A stretch of DNA of 64,000 nucleotides from Paenibacillus sp. Root444D2 (lineage in GTDB: Bacteria > Bacillota > Bacilli > Paenibacillales > NBRC-103111): NCBI RefSeq assembly GCF_001426375.1, contig NZ_LMEO01000008.1, positions 77,795 to 141,794 of the forward strand, written 5' to 3'. This document shows, in pieces, positions 1-6,978 of the stretch. Position numbers and translations under genes: made by a program. The notes beneath the pieces are model-generated. The model saw only the letters and a program-made list of their open reading frames with translations, was not told the origin of the DNA and searched no databases. How positions within the stretch are numbered: the first letter of the stretch is position 1; every line of letters begins with the position of its first letter.

Positions 1-765
1 GCGAATAATGGTCATTACACTTGTGCCGCAAAGCTTGGATATCAAGCCTAGCACGACGAACACAAACAGGAACATCCCAAGGTACACAGCAAACACCAGC
101 TTACCCAGTGGAACCAAAGAGCCTACCCCGAATTTCGATACCGTCACACCAATCAATCCGAAAACACCAAGCGGTGCGAATTTCATAATTTGGTTGGTCA
201 CCCAAAACATCGATTCTGAGAGTCCCTGAAAGAAGGATAGTACCGGCTTCCCTTTCTCACCGACTGCGGCAATTCCCAAGCCTAGAAATACCGAGAAGAA
301 AATAATGGCGAGCATATCACCCGCGACAAGAGATTCAAACACGTTTCTCGGAACGATATTGACGAACGTATCAACGAAGCTGTGACTGGTCATCTTCTCC
401 GTCGCATCGACGTACTTGCTAATATCCGTCTTTGCAAGCGCAGACATATTGACGCCCGCTCCAGGCTTCAACACATTGGCCACGACTAATCCAAAAATAA
501 TGGCGATCGTCGTTACGATTTCAAAATAAAGAATCGTCTTTCCGCCAAGCTTGCCAAGCCTTTTTATATCCCCAACGCCCGCTACTCCGACAACAAGCGA
601 AGAAACGACGATGGGAACGACGATCATTTTAATTAAACGGATGAAAATATCGCCCAATGGCTTTAAGTAGCTCTCAACAGTTGGGTTTCCAAAAAATATA
701 GCTCCTACGATAATCCCCAAGATGAGACCAAACAAAATTTGAAATGCTAATCCGAACTTTTTCAT
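1..765 (-). CDS. gltP: Proton/sodium:glutamate (dicarboxylate) symporter, 3' part cut by window edge
   Basis: Secondary transporter of the DAACS family (GltP/DctA) that brings glutamate, aspartate or C4-dicarboxylates into the cell with cations. The visible 255 codons start at ATG 765 behind a GGGGG Shine-Dalgarno and give MKKFGLAFQILFGLILG, an IVVPIVVSSLVVGVAG segment and a MLAIIFFSVFLG segment, all typical of the N-terminal hydrophobic half of this family. The C-terminal half with the substrate motifs lies outside the window, so substrate is not decided. It diverges from a GlnK/GlnL-type two-component system, which suggests control by that system. A cre-like site and a spaced direct repeat lie in the shared upstream region. 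Confidence 0.88.
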   Translation of the reverse strand, partial: MKKFGLAFQILFGLILGIIVGAIFFGNPTVESYLKPLGDIFIRLIKMIVVPIVVSSLVVGVAGVGDIKRLGKLGGKTILYFEIVTTIAIIFGLVVANVLKPGAGVNMSALAKTDISKYVDATEKMTSHSFVDTFVNIVPRNVFESLVAGDMLAIIFFSVFLGLGIAAVGEKGKPVLSFFQGLSESMFWVTNQIMKFAPLGVFGLIGVTVSKFGVGSLVPLGKLVFAVYLGMFLFVFVVLGLISKLCGTSVMTIIR

Positions 766-811
766 GATGATTCCCCCTTTTGTTAAGCGCTTTCTTTTTC
801 ATGAAAGCTTT

Positions 812-826
812 TGGTAACGCTTTAAT
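812..826 (-). promoter_or_regulatory. Candidate cre (CcpA) site upstream of gltP-like gene
   Basis: Read on the minus strand the site is ATTAAAGCGTTACCA, which differs at one position from the cre consensus WTGNAANCGNWNNCA. It lies about 47 bases upstream of the symporter start codon, a plausible place for catabolite repression. The match is by eye only. Confidence 0.35.
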
Positions 827-844
827 AGTTTTCATCTTAATGGG

Positions 845-873
845 GAATCTACAGAAAGCTAGATGAATCTACA
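845..873. promoter_or_regulatory. Spaced direct repeat, candidate response-regulator operator
   Basis: GAATCTACA occurs at 845-853 and again at 865-873, a 20-base period equal to two helical turns. The pair lies between the divergent symporter and two-component system genes, where a dimeric response regulator would be expected to bind. It does not resemble the TTTTGT repeats described for B. subtilis GlnL targets. Confidence 0.4.
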
Positions 874-998
874 AATTCTCTTTATAATTTTTTTCAAAAA
901 ATATAGGTGTATAAAAGCTAGCTATAGGTATAGAAGGAATAACGCAAACTATGTCGAATGACTTTTACTTCATGTGAGAAGGAGGGAAATAAGACACT

Positions 999-2270
999 TT
1001 GAAGGAAAAATGGTTCCTGCTCATACTTATGATCATTTCGGTTCCGATCGCAGGCGAGTTGAATTTCTATCCGTTTCAAGATGAGTTTCGGGTTAGTTTA
1101 GGCACCCCAACCTTCTTCCTTTTCCTGTTGTGGCTGCGGACTCCTTCCCCTCTTGTCTCAGGTCTTCTTGTCGGGATATCCGTTGCGCTCTTTCGCACAG
1201 GGCTTCAGGCGTTCCTTGGCTCGGATTGGAACTGGTCTGCTTCCTTTCATCATCATTACCCGGTATTCTTCTACTACCTGACCTATGGAATCGTCTTCAC
1301 AGCAGTTCGTATGAACCGGTATCATAATCGGCCGCTTATTGTCGGCTTTCTCGGTGTTTCGATTGAAATCGCCGCGACGTCGGCAGAACTGCTGTTTCGA
1401 TATACCTCCATCACCGAGATGGCTTCTCTTACCACCTGGAATCAGATTGCCTTAATTGCTTTTTTTCGCAGTTTTTTCGTGCTAGGAATTTTCAATATCG
1501 TGAAGTTGCGCCATTCGAGGGCAGCCGAAGAGCAGCAGCGCAAAGAAAACGAGAAGATGATCATGCTGATCTCCGAGCTGTATGAAGAATCTATTCAGTT
1601 GAAGAAAACGCTGCACAATGCGGAATATATAACGCGCGTTAGCTATGAACTATATCAGTCTTTAAAGGATGTGCATCTTCAGGGGCTCGATGACCTGTCG
1701 CAAAAAGCGCTCCGAATCGCCGGTCAGGTTCATGAAATCAAAAAAGATAATCAACGGATTTACGCGGGGTTGTCCGGTTTAATTTCACATGATAGTGATT
1801 ACTTACCCATGGATGAATTGGCCGGAATCGTCTTACGTTCTAATGAGAAATATGCCAGATCCCTCAGCAAGAAGATTGCATTCTCGCTGAACAACGATGG
1901 TGAATCCCCATTATGTCACGTATATGCCACTTTATCCTTGCTTAACAACCTAGTGACTAATGCCGTTGAAGCCATTCGGGAGTCGGGCTATATCAGGATT
2001 AGCGTGATTCGAAACGGAGATGATATTGTTATCAGTGTAGTTGACAACGGTCCAGGTATTGCGCCTAAACTTCATGATCGGATCTTCATGCCAGGGTTTA
2101 CTACGAAATACGATGAATCCGGCAACCCTTCCACGGGTATAGGACTCGCTTACGTGAAACAAGAAACTGAGCAGCTTCATGGGACCATACGGGTTCAAAT
2201 CGGCAATGACGGGGTTGGTGCTAATTTCATCATCACATTACCAGTGAGCCAGATCGGAAAGGAGGAATAG
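999..2270 (+). CDS. glnK: Membrane sensor histidine kinase, GlnK (YcbA)-like
   Basis: Sensor kinase expected to phosphorylate the response regulator encoded 4 bases downstream. The first ~165 residues hold about five or six hydrophobic segments without a large extracellular loop. A coiled linker (165-230) follows, then a HATPase_c domain with N box VTNAVEAI near 318, G1 motif VVDNGPGI near 349 and G2 motif TGIGLAYV near 380. The phosphoacceptor region is atypical, as in GlnK and other kinases of this class. Start is TTG at 999, with AGGAGG upstream at a slightly long spacing. Pairing with a YcbB-domain regulator supports the GlnK family. The signal may be glutamine, glutamate or a dicarboxylate, inferred from the divergent transporter. 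Confidence 0.8.
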   Translation: MKEKWFLLILMIISVPIAGELNFYPFQDEFRVSLGTPTFFLFLLWLRTPSPLVSGLLVGISVALFRTGLQAFLGSDWNWSASFHHHYPVFFYYLTYGIVFTAVRMNRYHNRPLIVGFLGVSIEIAATSAELLFRYTSITEMASLTTWNQIALIAFFRSFFVLGIFNIVKLRHSRAAEEQQRKENEKMIMLISELYEESIQLKKTLHNAEYITRVSYELYQSLKDVHLQGLDDLSQKALRIAGQVHEIKKDNQRIYAGLSGLISHDSDYLPMDELAGIVLRSNEKYARSLSKKIAFSLNNDGESPLCHVYATLSLLNNLVTNAVEAIRESGYIRISVIRNGDDIVISVVDNGPGIAPKLHDRIFMPGFTTKYDESGNPSTGIGLAYVKQETEQLHGTIRVQIGNDGVGANFIITLPVSQIGKEE

Positions 2271-2274
2271 CATA

Positions 2275-3204
2275 ATGCGATTTTTTATTGTCGATGACGA
2301 TCCGGCCGTGCGTTCCATGCTGGAGCATATTATCGAGGATGAGGATTTGGGAACTATCGTAGGTGAAGCCGCAGATGGGGCACACATTGACAGCGACCTG
2401 CTTGCCCTCAAGCAAGTGGATATCGTTCTTATCGATTTATTGATGCCTGATCGTGACGGCATAGAAACCGTTCGTGAGATTTCCGGTAACTTCGAAGGCA
2501 AAATCATCATGATTTCTCAAGTAGAGTCGAAGGAAATGATTGGGTTGGCTTATTCCTGCGGAATTGAGTATTACATCACGAAACCGATCAACCGATTGGA
2601 ATTGATCGCTGTTATTCGTAAGGTTTCCGAGCTGCTTAGGCTGCACCAATCCATCCGAAACATTCAGAAATCACTAAGTGCCATCGGCATTAACGGCGTC
2701 CTTACGGAGAAAGATTCGTCTTCCAGTGCAAAAACGATAGTAACAAGCGGGAATTATGTCTTATCGGACCTTGGATTAATCGGCGAGTCTGGCTGCAAGG
2801 ACTTATTGGAGATGCTTGATTATTTGTATCGTACCGATATGAATCAACCGCTGGAGCTTAACTTTCCGCCGCTTCATGAAATTTTTCAAAAAGTTGCCGA
2901 AAAAAAATTAGCCCCCTCAGCCTCCGACAGCGATTTGAGAAAAGAAGTCAAGGCAGCCGAGCAGAGGGTACGGCGGACTGTGAACCAAGCGCTAACAAAC
3001 CTTGCCTCCCTTGGATTACTTGACTATTCGAATCCGAAGTTTGAGGAATACTCGAATAAATTTTTTGACCTAAGCGATGTCCGCAAGAGAATGAGGGAAC
3101 TGGAGAATAAGGAAGATGAATCTCAGAGTATCATCCGACAAAACACAAAAAAGTTTATTCAGGTGCTCTATTTAGAAGCAAAAAAATTGATTAGCCAGTT
3201 GTGA
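2275..3204 (+). CDS. glnL: Response regulator with YcbB domain, GlnL-like
   Basis: Cytoplasmic DNA-binding response regulator, partner of the preceding kinase. The receiver domain (1-120) has the acidic pocket VDDDP at 6-10, phosphoacceptor Asp54 in LIDLLMPD and the conserved Lys in ITKPI. The C-terminal half (about 165-309) matches the YcbB domain of B. subtilis GlnL, with the run RVRRTVNQALTNLASLGLLD. Length 309 is close to GlnL (about 314). Start ATG 2275 follows AAAGGAGG with good spacing, and the kinase stop is only 4 bases upstream, so the two are co-transcribed. The likely target is the divergent symporter gene (inference). Confidence 0.86.
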   Translation: MRFFIVDDDPAVRSMLEHIIEDEDLGTIVGEAADGAHIDSDLLALKQVDIVLIDLLMPDRDGIETVREISGNFEGKIIMISQVESKEMIGLAYSCGIEYYITKPINRLELIAVIRKVSELLRLHQSIRNIQKSLSAIGINGVLTEKDSSSSAKTIVTSGNYVLSDLGLIGESGCKDLLEMLDYLYRTDMNQPLELNFPPLHEIFQKVAEKKLAPSASDSDLRKEVKAAEQRVRRTVNQALTNLASLGLLDYSNPKFEEYSNKFFDLSDVRKRMRELENKEDESQSIIRQNTKKFIQVLYLEAKKLISQL

Positions 3205-3262
3205 GTAAGTTCCGTATCATTTGACCCGGAATATTCAATCAGGGAGTCAGCGATCAATCGCA

Positions 3263-3308
3263 AAAAAAATGGCGGAGCAAGAATAACCTTGCACCACCAT
3301 TTTCTACT
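3263..3308. terminator. Bidirectional intrinsic terminator
   Basis: An A-rich arm and AATGG lead into GCAAG-AATAAC-CTTGC (3277-3292), followed by CCACCATTTTCTACTTTT. It can end transcription of glnL on the plus strand and of the 3331-3771 gene on the minus strand. The same core occurs inverted at 6708-6723. Confidence 0.7.
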
Positions 3309-3330
3309 TTTCTAACCTATAGGAGCCGCA

Positions 3331-3771
3331 CTATACTCGGTAGTTGTCGCTTCTCCAGCTCCTGATCGACTTCTTAATCGCATCAGGTGACAACTGCTCC
3401 GCGGCAGCCTTCTTACAAAGTGTAGGAAACTCCTCATCGGAAGCAAAACGTAGAGCCGCAATTTGCCCTATCGTGAGCTTGTTATCCAGCAACTTCTGAG
3501 TCAACACATAGTGCCTGAGATTCTCTTCTGCCCGTATCGCGCGATCCTGCGCTTTTAACGGATAGGACCGTACAAGGAGAAATACAATGACTAAAATAAT
3601 GGAAATAAGCAGAAAAATAGCCGCGGGCAGCACGTCTGCCCCGGATTGCACTGACCTAACGAGCTGGATAAGCGATAAGATCGCTAAACCCAGCGCCAGT
3701 ACACTGTAAACAAAGTGAAACAGCGGATGCATTCTACGATGATTCGCATAGTTTTGTTGACCGTTACTCAT
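3331..3771 (-). CDS. DUF6526 family membrane protein
   Basis: A 146-residue protein of unknown function that I place in the DUF6526 family. It begins with a short polar stretch (SNGQQNYANHRRMHP) followed by two transmembrane helices at about 18-40 and 48-68. A long cytoplasmic tail contains RAEENLRHYVL and the phrase TIGQIAALRFASDEEF, both typical of the family. The start codon overlaps the stop of the upstream HTH gene by four bases (ATGA, 3768-3771), so the two are translationally coupled. No catalytic residues are evident. Confidence 0.75.
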   Translation of the reverse strand: MSNGQQNYANHRRMHPLFHFVYSVLALGLAILSLIQLVRSVQSGADVLPAAIFLLISIILVIVFLLVRSYPLKAQDRAIRAEENLRHYVLTQKLLDNKLTIGQIAALRFASDEEFPTLCKKAAAEQLSPDAIKKSIRSWRSDNYRV

Positions 3772-3995
3772 AATTTCCCCACGATCTCATCGATCTCACT
3801 TTTTAATAAAAGGTAGCGATGAACACTTCTCATAATAGGTACTTTGGTTAACTTGTTTTTGTCCACATACAGTTTCATCTGATCTTTAGAAAGACCTAAT
3901 GTTTCTCCCGCTTCCATAACGGTTAGTACTTCTTCATTACTTGTAGCGTTGAACGTTGACTTCACTTTCTGATTCCAGTCTTCAAAAGTATTCAT
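3768..3995 (-). CDS. Small helix-turn-helix protein (excisionase-like)
   Basis: A 75-residue protein with a MerR/excisionase-like helix-turn-helix: VMEAGETLGLSKDQMKLYVDK then NKLTKVPIMRSVHRY and a C-terminal helix. A longer frame exists up to 4061, but ATG 3995 (MNTFEDWNQ) is preferred because AGAAGGGTGCGAGGAA lies directly upstream and the extra residues look non-coding. It is coupled by an ATGA overlap to the DUF6526 gene. A regulatory or DNA-binding role is likely; the target is unknown. Confidence 0.65.
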   Translation of the reverse strand: MNTFEDWNQKVKSTFNATSNEEVLTVMEAGETLGLSKDQMKLYVDKNKLTKVPIMRSVHRYLLLKSEIDEIVGKL

Positions 3996-4071
3996 TTCCT
4001 CGCACCCTTCTAATTCCGTTACCTTGATTATACCACAGAAATTAAAAGAGGCATCATCCAATTAGCGGATA

Positions 4072-4830
4072 CTACTTCACGTCCTCATCATTTAAAAGCT
4101 CCAGCAGCGCTTGTGGCAGGGCAAATTGCTGATTGTTAATAATAATTCGATTCAACTTATCGTCCATTGTTTCCGATTGCTCTTCTTTAATGACTTCAAT
4201 TTCGGCATGCAAGCGTTCCATTTGCAGATCCAAAGCTGACGCGGCTGCAGCCGCTTGCTTTAATTCATCCAGAAGCCGCGCGGGTACAGCTTGATTGCCT
4301 TGATTGAACTTATAATAGATTTTATGCTCCAAACTTGCCCAAAAGTCCATTGCAATCGTTCGAATCTGAACTTCGATGCACACACTTTCTAGTCGATCCG
4401 ACAAATGCACAGGCACTTCGATGATCAAATGAAGACTTTGGTAGCCATTAGGCTTCGGGTTCTTGATATAATCCTTCTCATCCAGTACTTTAAGGTCGCT
4501 TTGACTCTTCAGCATCTGGCTTATGACATAAATATCAGAGACAAACGAACACGTAATCCGCATACCTGCAATGTCTTTAATACTCTCCTTAATCCCTGAG
4601 AACGAAAGATCTCCTCCTTTTCTGTTGAGCTTGTGAAAGATACTTTCCGGTGACTTCAAGCGGGACTTGGTATGTTCAATCGGATTATATTCATGCAGCA
4701 TTTCGAATTCCTGTACGAGAATTTCAATTCTAGTCTCTATCTCATCCAATGCGAACTTATACGTCATCATAAATCGTGTCAGTTCGTTCTTGAATCGTTT
4801 TAAATCATTGATCGAAAGTTGATTCATCAT
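4072..4830 (-). CDS. relP: Small alarmone synthetase, RelP/YwaC type (GTP pyrophosphokinase)
   Basis: Single-domain (p)ppGpp synthetase that transfers pyrophosphate from ATP to GDP or GTP. The protein follows B. subtilis YwaC closely from residue 45 on: NPIEHTKSRLKSPESI, DIAGMRITCSFVSDIY, KPNGYQSLHLI (about 126-136) and EVQIRTIAMDFWASLEHKI (about 152-170). These include the RelA_SpoT synthetase motifs with the catalytic Glu and Gln of EVQ. There is no HD hydrolase, TGS or ACT domain. At 252 residues it is about 40 longer than YwaC because of a charged C-terminal tail. It is preceded by its own intergenic region and is likely induced under envelope stress, as known for YwaC. Confidence 0.9.
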   Translation of the reverse strand: MMNQLSINDLKRFKNELTRFMMTYKFALDEIETRIEILVQEFEMLHEYNPIEHTKSRLKSPESIFHKLNRKGGDLSFSGIKESIKDIAGMRITCSFVSDIYVISQMLKSQSDLKVLDEKDYIKNPKPNGYQSLHLIIEVPVHLSDRLESVCIEVQIRTIAMDFWASLEHKIYYKFNQGNQAVPARLLDELKQAAAAASALDLQMERLHAEIEVIKEEQSETMDDKLNRIIINNQQFALPQALLELLNDEDVK

Positions 4831-4920
4831 GGTTTGCTTCCATCCTTTGGTCGTGGTTATTTTACCAGTCCTTGCTAGTGTAATTCACATATATCACTCG
4901 GTGCAAATTTGGTGTTCTTA

Positions 4921-4950
4921 TTGACACCCTCCATTGCGTCTTGGTATAGT
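4921..4950 (+). promoter_or_regulatory. Sigma-A promoter of the secreted coiled-coil gene
   Basis: TTGACA at 4921-4926 and TATAGT at 4945-4950 are separated by 18 bases. Transcription should start near 4957, leaving a leader of about 113 bases before the TTG start at 5070. Confidence 0.75.
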
Positions 4951-4968
4951 ACTCCTATCAAATGAATA

Positions 4969-5028
4969 CTTACGACGGAAGCACCCGTAAGATATGGCCG
5001 ATGGCCTTCTTGCAGGTGCTTTTTTTGT
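4969..5028 (+). terminator. Terminator-like hairpin in the leader, possible attenuator
   Basis: AAGCACC (4979-4985) pairs with GGTGCTT (5015-5021), followed by a T run; an inner GGCC-GAT-GGCC lies at 4997-5007. A competing stem, CTTACG (4969-4974) with CGTAAG (4986-4991), would trap the 5' arm in its loop. The arrangement suits attenuation or a short transcript of about 70 bases. I could not match it to a known riboswitch. Confidence 0.5.
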
Positions 5029-5069
5029 TGTATTCCCATCCCATTTTCAAATTTGAAGGAGGTTGTCTA

Positions 5070-5876
5070 TTGAAAAATTTCACTGCTTTACTCACCGCTT
5101 TAGCCCTCGCCTCAGCCGTTCCAGCAGAATTGGCTTCAGCTGCCTCGATTGAAATCACAAGCACCATTCAATCCTCTCTGGACAAAACGATTGCAGGCGC
5201 GACTCAAACACAAGCTAATAAAATCAATTCACTCTACACCGAATTCCTCACCCTTCAGAAACAAGAACAGGATTGGGACAGCAAGATCAATACACTACAT
5301 AACAGAAATAAGGACACTTCGGCAGAGCTGAGCAAACAGGCCAAAGAAATTGATTCCGCCAAATTGGCGAAATTGGAGGAGGAGATCACGCGAACGAGAG
5401 CTCGGCATCAACCTTTATTATCTCAATATGCCGCGCTAAATAAGCAAATCGAAGCCGCCCGATTGCTGAACAGCAAAAGCTTAAGCGCTCTGCTAAGAAT
5501 CCAAGCGGCTGCAATGAAAATCCCCGTACAACTAGCTCGCTTCGATATCAGCGCCAAGGTAAAAGCTTCCCAAGCTTCTAAAGACAAAGCATCCAAGGCA
5601 ACGAAAAAAATTCGCAGCAGCCTGAATGACATTGACCCCATTAACGTACAGATCAAAGCTAAGCAAGGTGCTTTCAAAACGATCCAAAACAGCCTCCCCC
5701 CGATATGGACCGCATTTAAACAAGGAGCCAAAAAAGAAGATACGAATGCTGTTCAAAGCTCACTCACCTCCATGATTTCTCTGTCCCGTCAAATGAATGC
5801 AGAAAAAGAAAGCATCTTCAAGCTTGAAACGAAGATAAGTGATGCACTTATTGCGATTAAGGCTCAAATCCCGTAG
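5070..5876 (+). CDS. Secreted alpha-helical (coiled-coil) protein, function unknown
   Basis: Start TTG 5070 is preferred to the ATG at 4962 because GAAGGAGG precedes it and the encoded N-terminus is a clean signal peptide (KNFTALLTALALASAVPAELASA). The ATG would also place the leader hairpin inside the gene. The mature ~245 residues are almost entirely helical and rich in Lys, Gln, Ala and Ser, with heptad-like stretches around EEEITRTRARHQPLLSQY and ALNKQIEAARLL. I recognise no catalytic motif. Similar repetitive secreted proteins are common in Paenibacillus. Expression may be limited by the leader terminator. Confidence 0.72.
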   Translation: MKNFTALLTALALASAVPAELASAASIEITSTIQSSLDKTIAGATQTQANKINSLYTEFLTLQKQEQDWDSKINTLHNRNKDTSAELSKQAKEIDSAKLAKLEEEITRTRARHQPLLSQYAALNKQIEAARLLNSKSLSALLRIQAAAMKIPVQLARFDISAKVKASQASKDKASKATKKIRSSLNDIDPINVQIKAKQGAFKTIQNSLPPIWTAFKQGAKKEDTNAVQSSLTSMISLSRQMNAEKESIFKLETKISDALIAIKAQIP

Positions 5877-5915
5877 GGTGGATTTGTTGATATTTTGCAC
5901 ATAGGGCTATTCCAA

Positions 5916-5947
5916 TATAATTTGTATAATTGTATAATTGTTATAAC
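5916..5947 (+). promoter_or_regulatory. Promoter and autoregulatory repeats of the toxin-antitoxin pair
   Basis: TATAAT occurs three times (5916-5921, 5925-5930, 5933-5938). The octamer TGTATAAT is tandemly repeated at 5923-5930 and 5931-5938 and followed by TGTTATAAC. AbrB/MazE-type antitoxins usually bind repeats overlapping their own promoter, so these are a candidate operator. No -35 with ideal spacing is clear. Confidence 0.5.
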
Positions 5948-5979
5948 AACTGAATAAGATAGTAAGGAGTTGATTTTAC

Positions 5980-6243
5980 ATGAGCAAGGTGATGGACATG
6001 GAGCGTAAGGTTTCGAAATTCGGCAATAGCCTCGGCATAACGATGACGGATGCTCTTAAGCAAATTGGTCTTGAAGTTGGTGATACCGTAAACATTGATG
6101 TGCGAGAAAACGATGGAGAAATCGTCATCAAGAAGGTAAACAAAGTTGCTCTTCCCACAGGGATTAGTCCCGATTTTCTTGACACACTCTCTCAAGTCAT
6201 GGAGGAGTACGACGAAACATTGAAAGGTTTAAAAGATAGATAA
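5980..6243 (+). CDS. AbrB/MazE-type antitoxin
   Basis: An 87-residue protein with an N-terminal SpoVT/AbrB swapped-hairpin fold: ERKVSKFGNSLGITMTDALKQIGLEVGDTV then NDGEIVIKKV. This is the DNA-binding half of an antitoxin. The C-terminal acidic helix (FLDTLSQVMEEYDETLKGL) is the part expected to wrap the toxin. Start ATG 5980 follows AAGGAG. The stop overlaps the toxin start (TAATG), so the two are made together. It should repress its own promoter through the repeats at 5923-5947. Confidence 0.82.
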   Translation: MSKVMDMERKVSKFGNSLGITMTDALKQIGLEVGDTVNIDVRENDGEIVIKKVNKVALPTGISPDFLDTLSQVMEEYDETLKGLKDR

Positions 6244-6644
6244 TGAACACAATTCGCTATTTGACCACACAAGAAGCCATAGCAATTAATGTTGCTGTCA
6301 TTCAAAAATATAGTCCTAGCGAACATATAGGTGTAAAAGATAGCCATTTGCTGGAGTCTGCATTATTGCGCCCGCAATCATCAGCCTTTGGAGACGATGC
6401 TTATCCCACTATTTTTCAAAAAGCAGCAGCATTATTCGAATCCTTGGGGCAAAATCATCCCTTTCAAAATGCGAACAAACGTACAGCCTTTACTGCACTA
6501 TTCATCTTTCTTCGTTATAATGGTTATGGTTTCTCGATGGACAACAAGGCTGCGGAAGATTTGACAGTAGACATGGTTAACCACAGATATTCTTTCGATG
6601 ACGTAGCTGAGATAATTAGGAAACATTCAGTCCCCATTGAATAA
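6243..6644 (+). CDS. doc: Doc-family toxin (Fic fold, death-on-curing protein)
   Basis: A 133-residue Fic-fold protein. The catalytic signature HPFQNANKRT (72-81) matches the Doc consensus HxFx(N/D)(A/G)NKR. In phage P1 this motif phosphorylates and inactivates elongation factor Tu, rather than adding AMP as true Fic enzymes do. The upstream antitoxin is AbrB-type, a common partner of Doc in Firmicutes. The catalytic His72 and Lys79 are intact, so the toxin appears functional. A strong terminator follows. Confidence 0.88.
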   Translation: MNTIRYLTTQEAIAINVAVIQKYSPSEHIGVKDSHLLESALLRPQSSAFGDDAYPTIFQKAAALFESLGQNHPFQNANKRTAFTALFIFLRYNGYGFSMDNKAAEDLTVDMVNHRYSFDDVAEIIRKHSVPIE

Positions 6645-6689
6645 TGAGACTGTCCCGAAAGTAAATAAAATTCACTTAGGGGCAAAGAA

Positions 6690-6742
6690 AACAAAAAAAA
6701 TGAGGTGGCAAGGTTATTCTTGCCTTCTCATTTTTTGTTTTG
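6690..6742. terminator. Terminator after the toxin gene
   Basis: AAAAAATGAGGTGGCAAG, loop GTTATT, then CTTGCCTTCTCATTTTTT forms a long stem with a T tract. Its core GCAAGGTTATTCTTGC (6708-6723) is the exact reverse complement of the core at 3277-3292. Confidence 0.8.
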
Positions 6743-6782
6743 TATCGATTATAAAGGAATGTCACCCGGACCTCTAGCTTGC

Positions 6783-6958
6783 GGAACGTCGATTCGCTAT
6801 TTCAGGAAATCTGCGTTAGAAACCGAATTAGAGGAACGTGTGTGCGCTATTTGGTCAAAATGAGCAATCCGGAGGCAAAAAACCGAGAAATAACGCATCG
6901 TAGTTCCTCTTCCTCATGATTTCGGGTGTTTTTCGTCCGAATAGTGCATCGACGTTCC
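6783..6958. repeat. 176-bp intergenic repeat with inverted ends, copy 1
   Basis: Bounded by GGAACGTCGATTCGCTATT (6783) and the inverted AATAGTGCATCGACGTTCC (6940-6958). A further inverted copy of the motif lies at 6888-6907 and a direct one (GAGGAACGTGTGTGCGCTAT) near 6831. A related element of 175 bp is at 51569-51743. There is no coding potential. Confidence 0.6.
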
Positions 6959-6978
6959 CCACGGCAACTACTGGTTAC

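Noticed and set aside
4962..5069. Upstream extension of the secreted coiled-coil protein from ATG 4962
   Set aside because: It spans the leader hairpin and precedes a proper ribosome site and signal peptide at TTG 5070.
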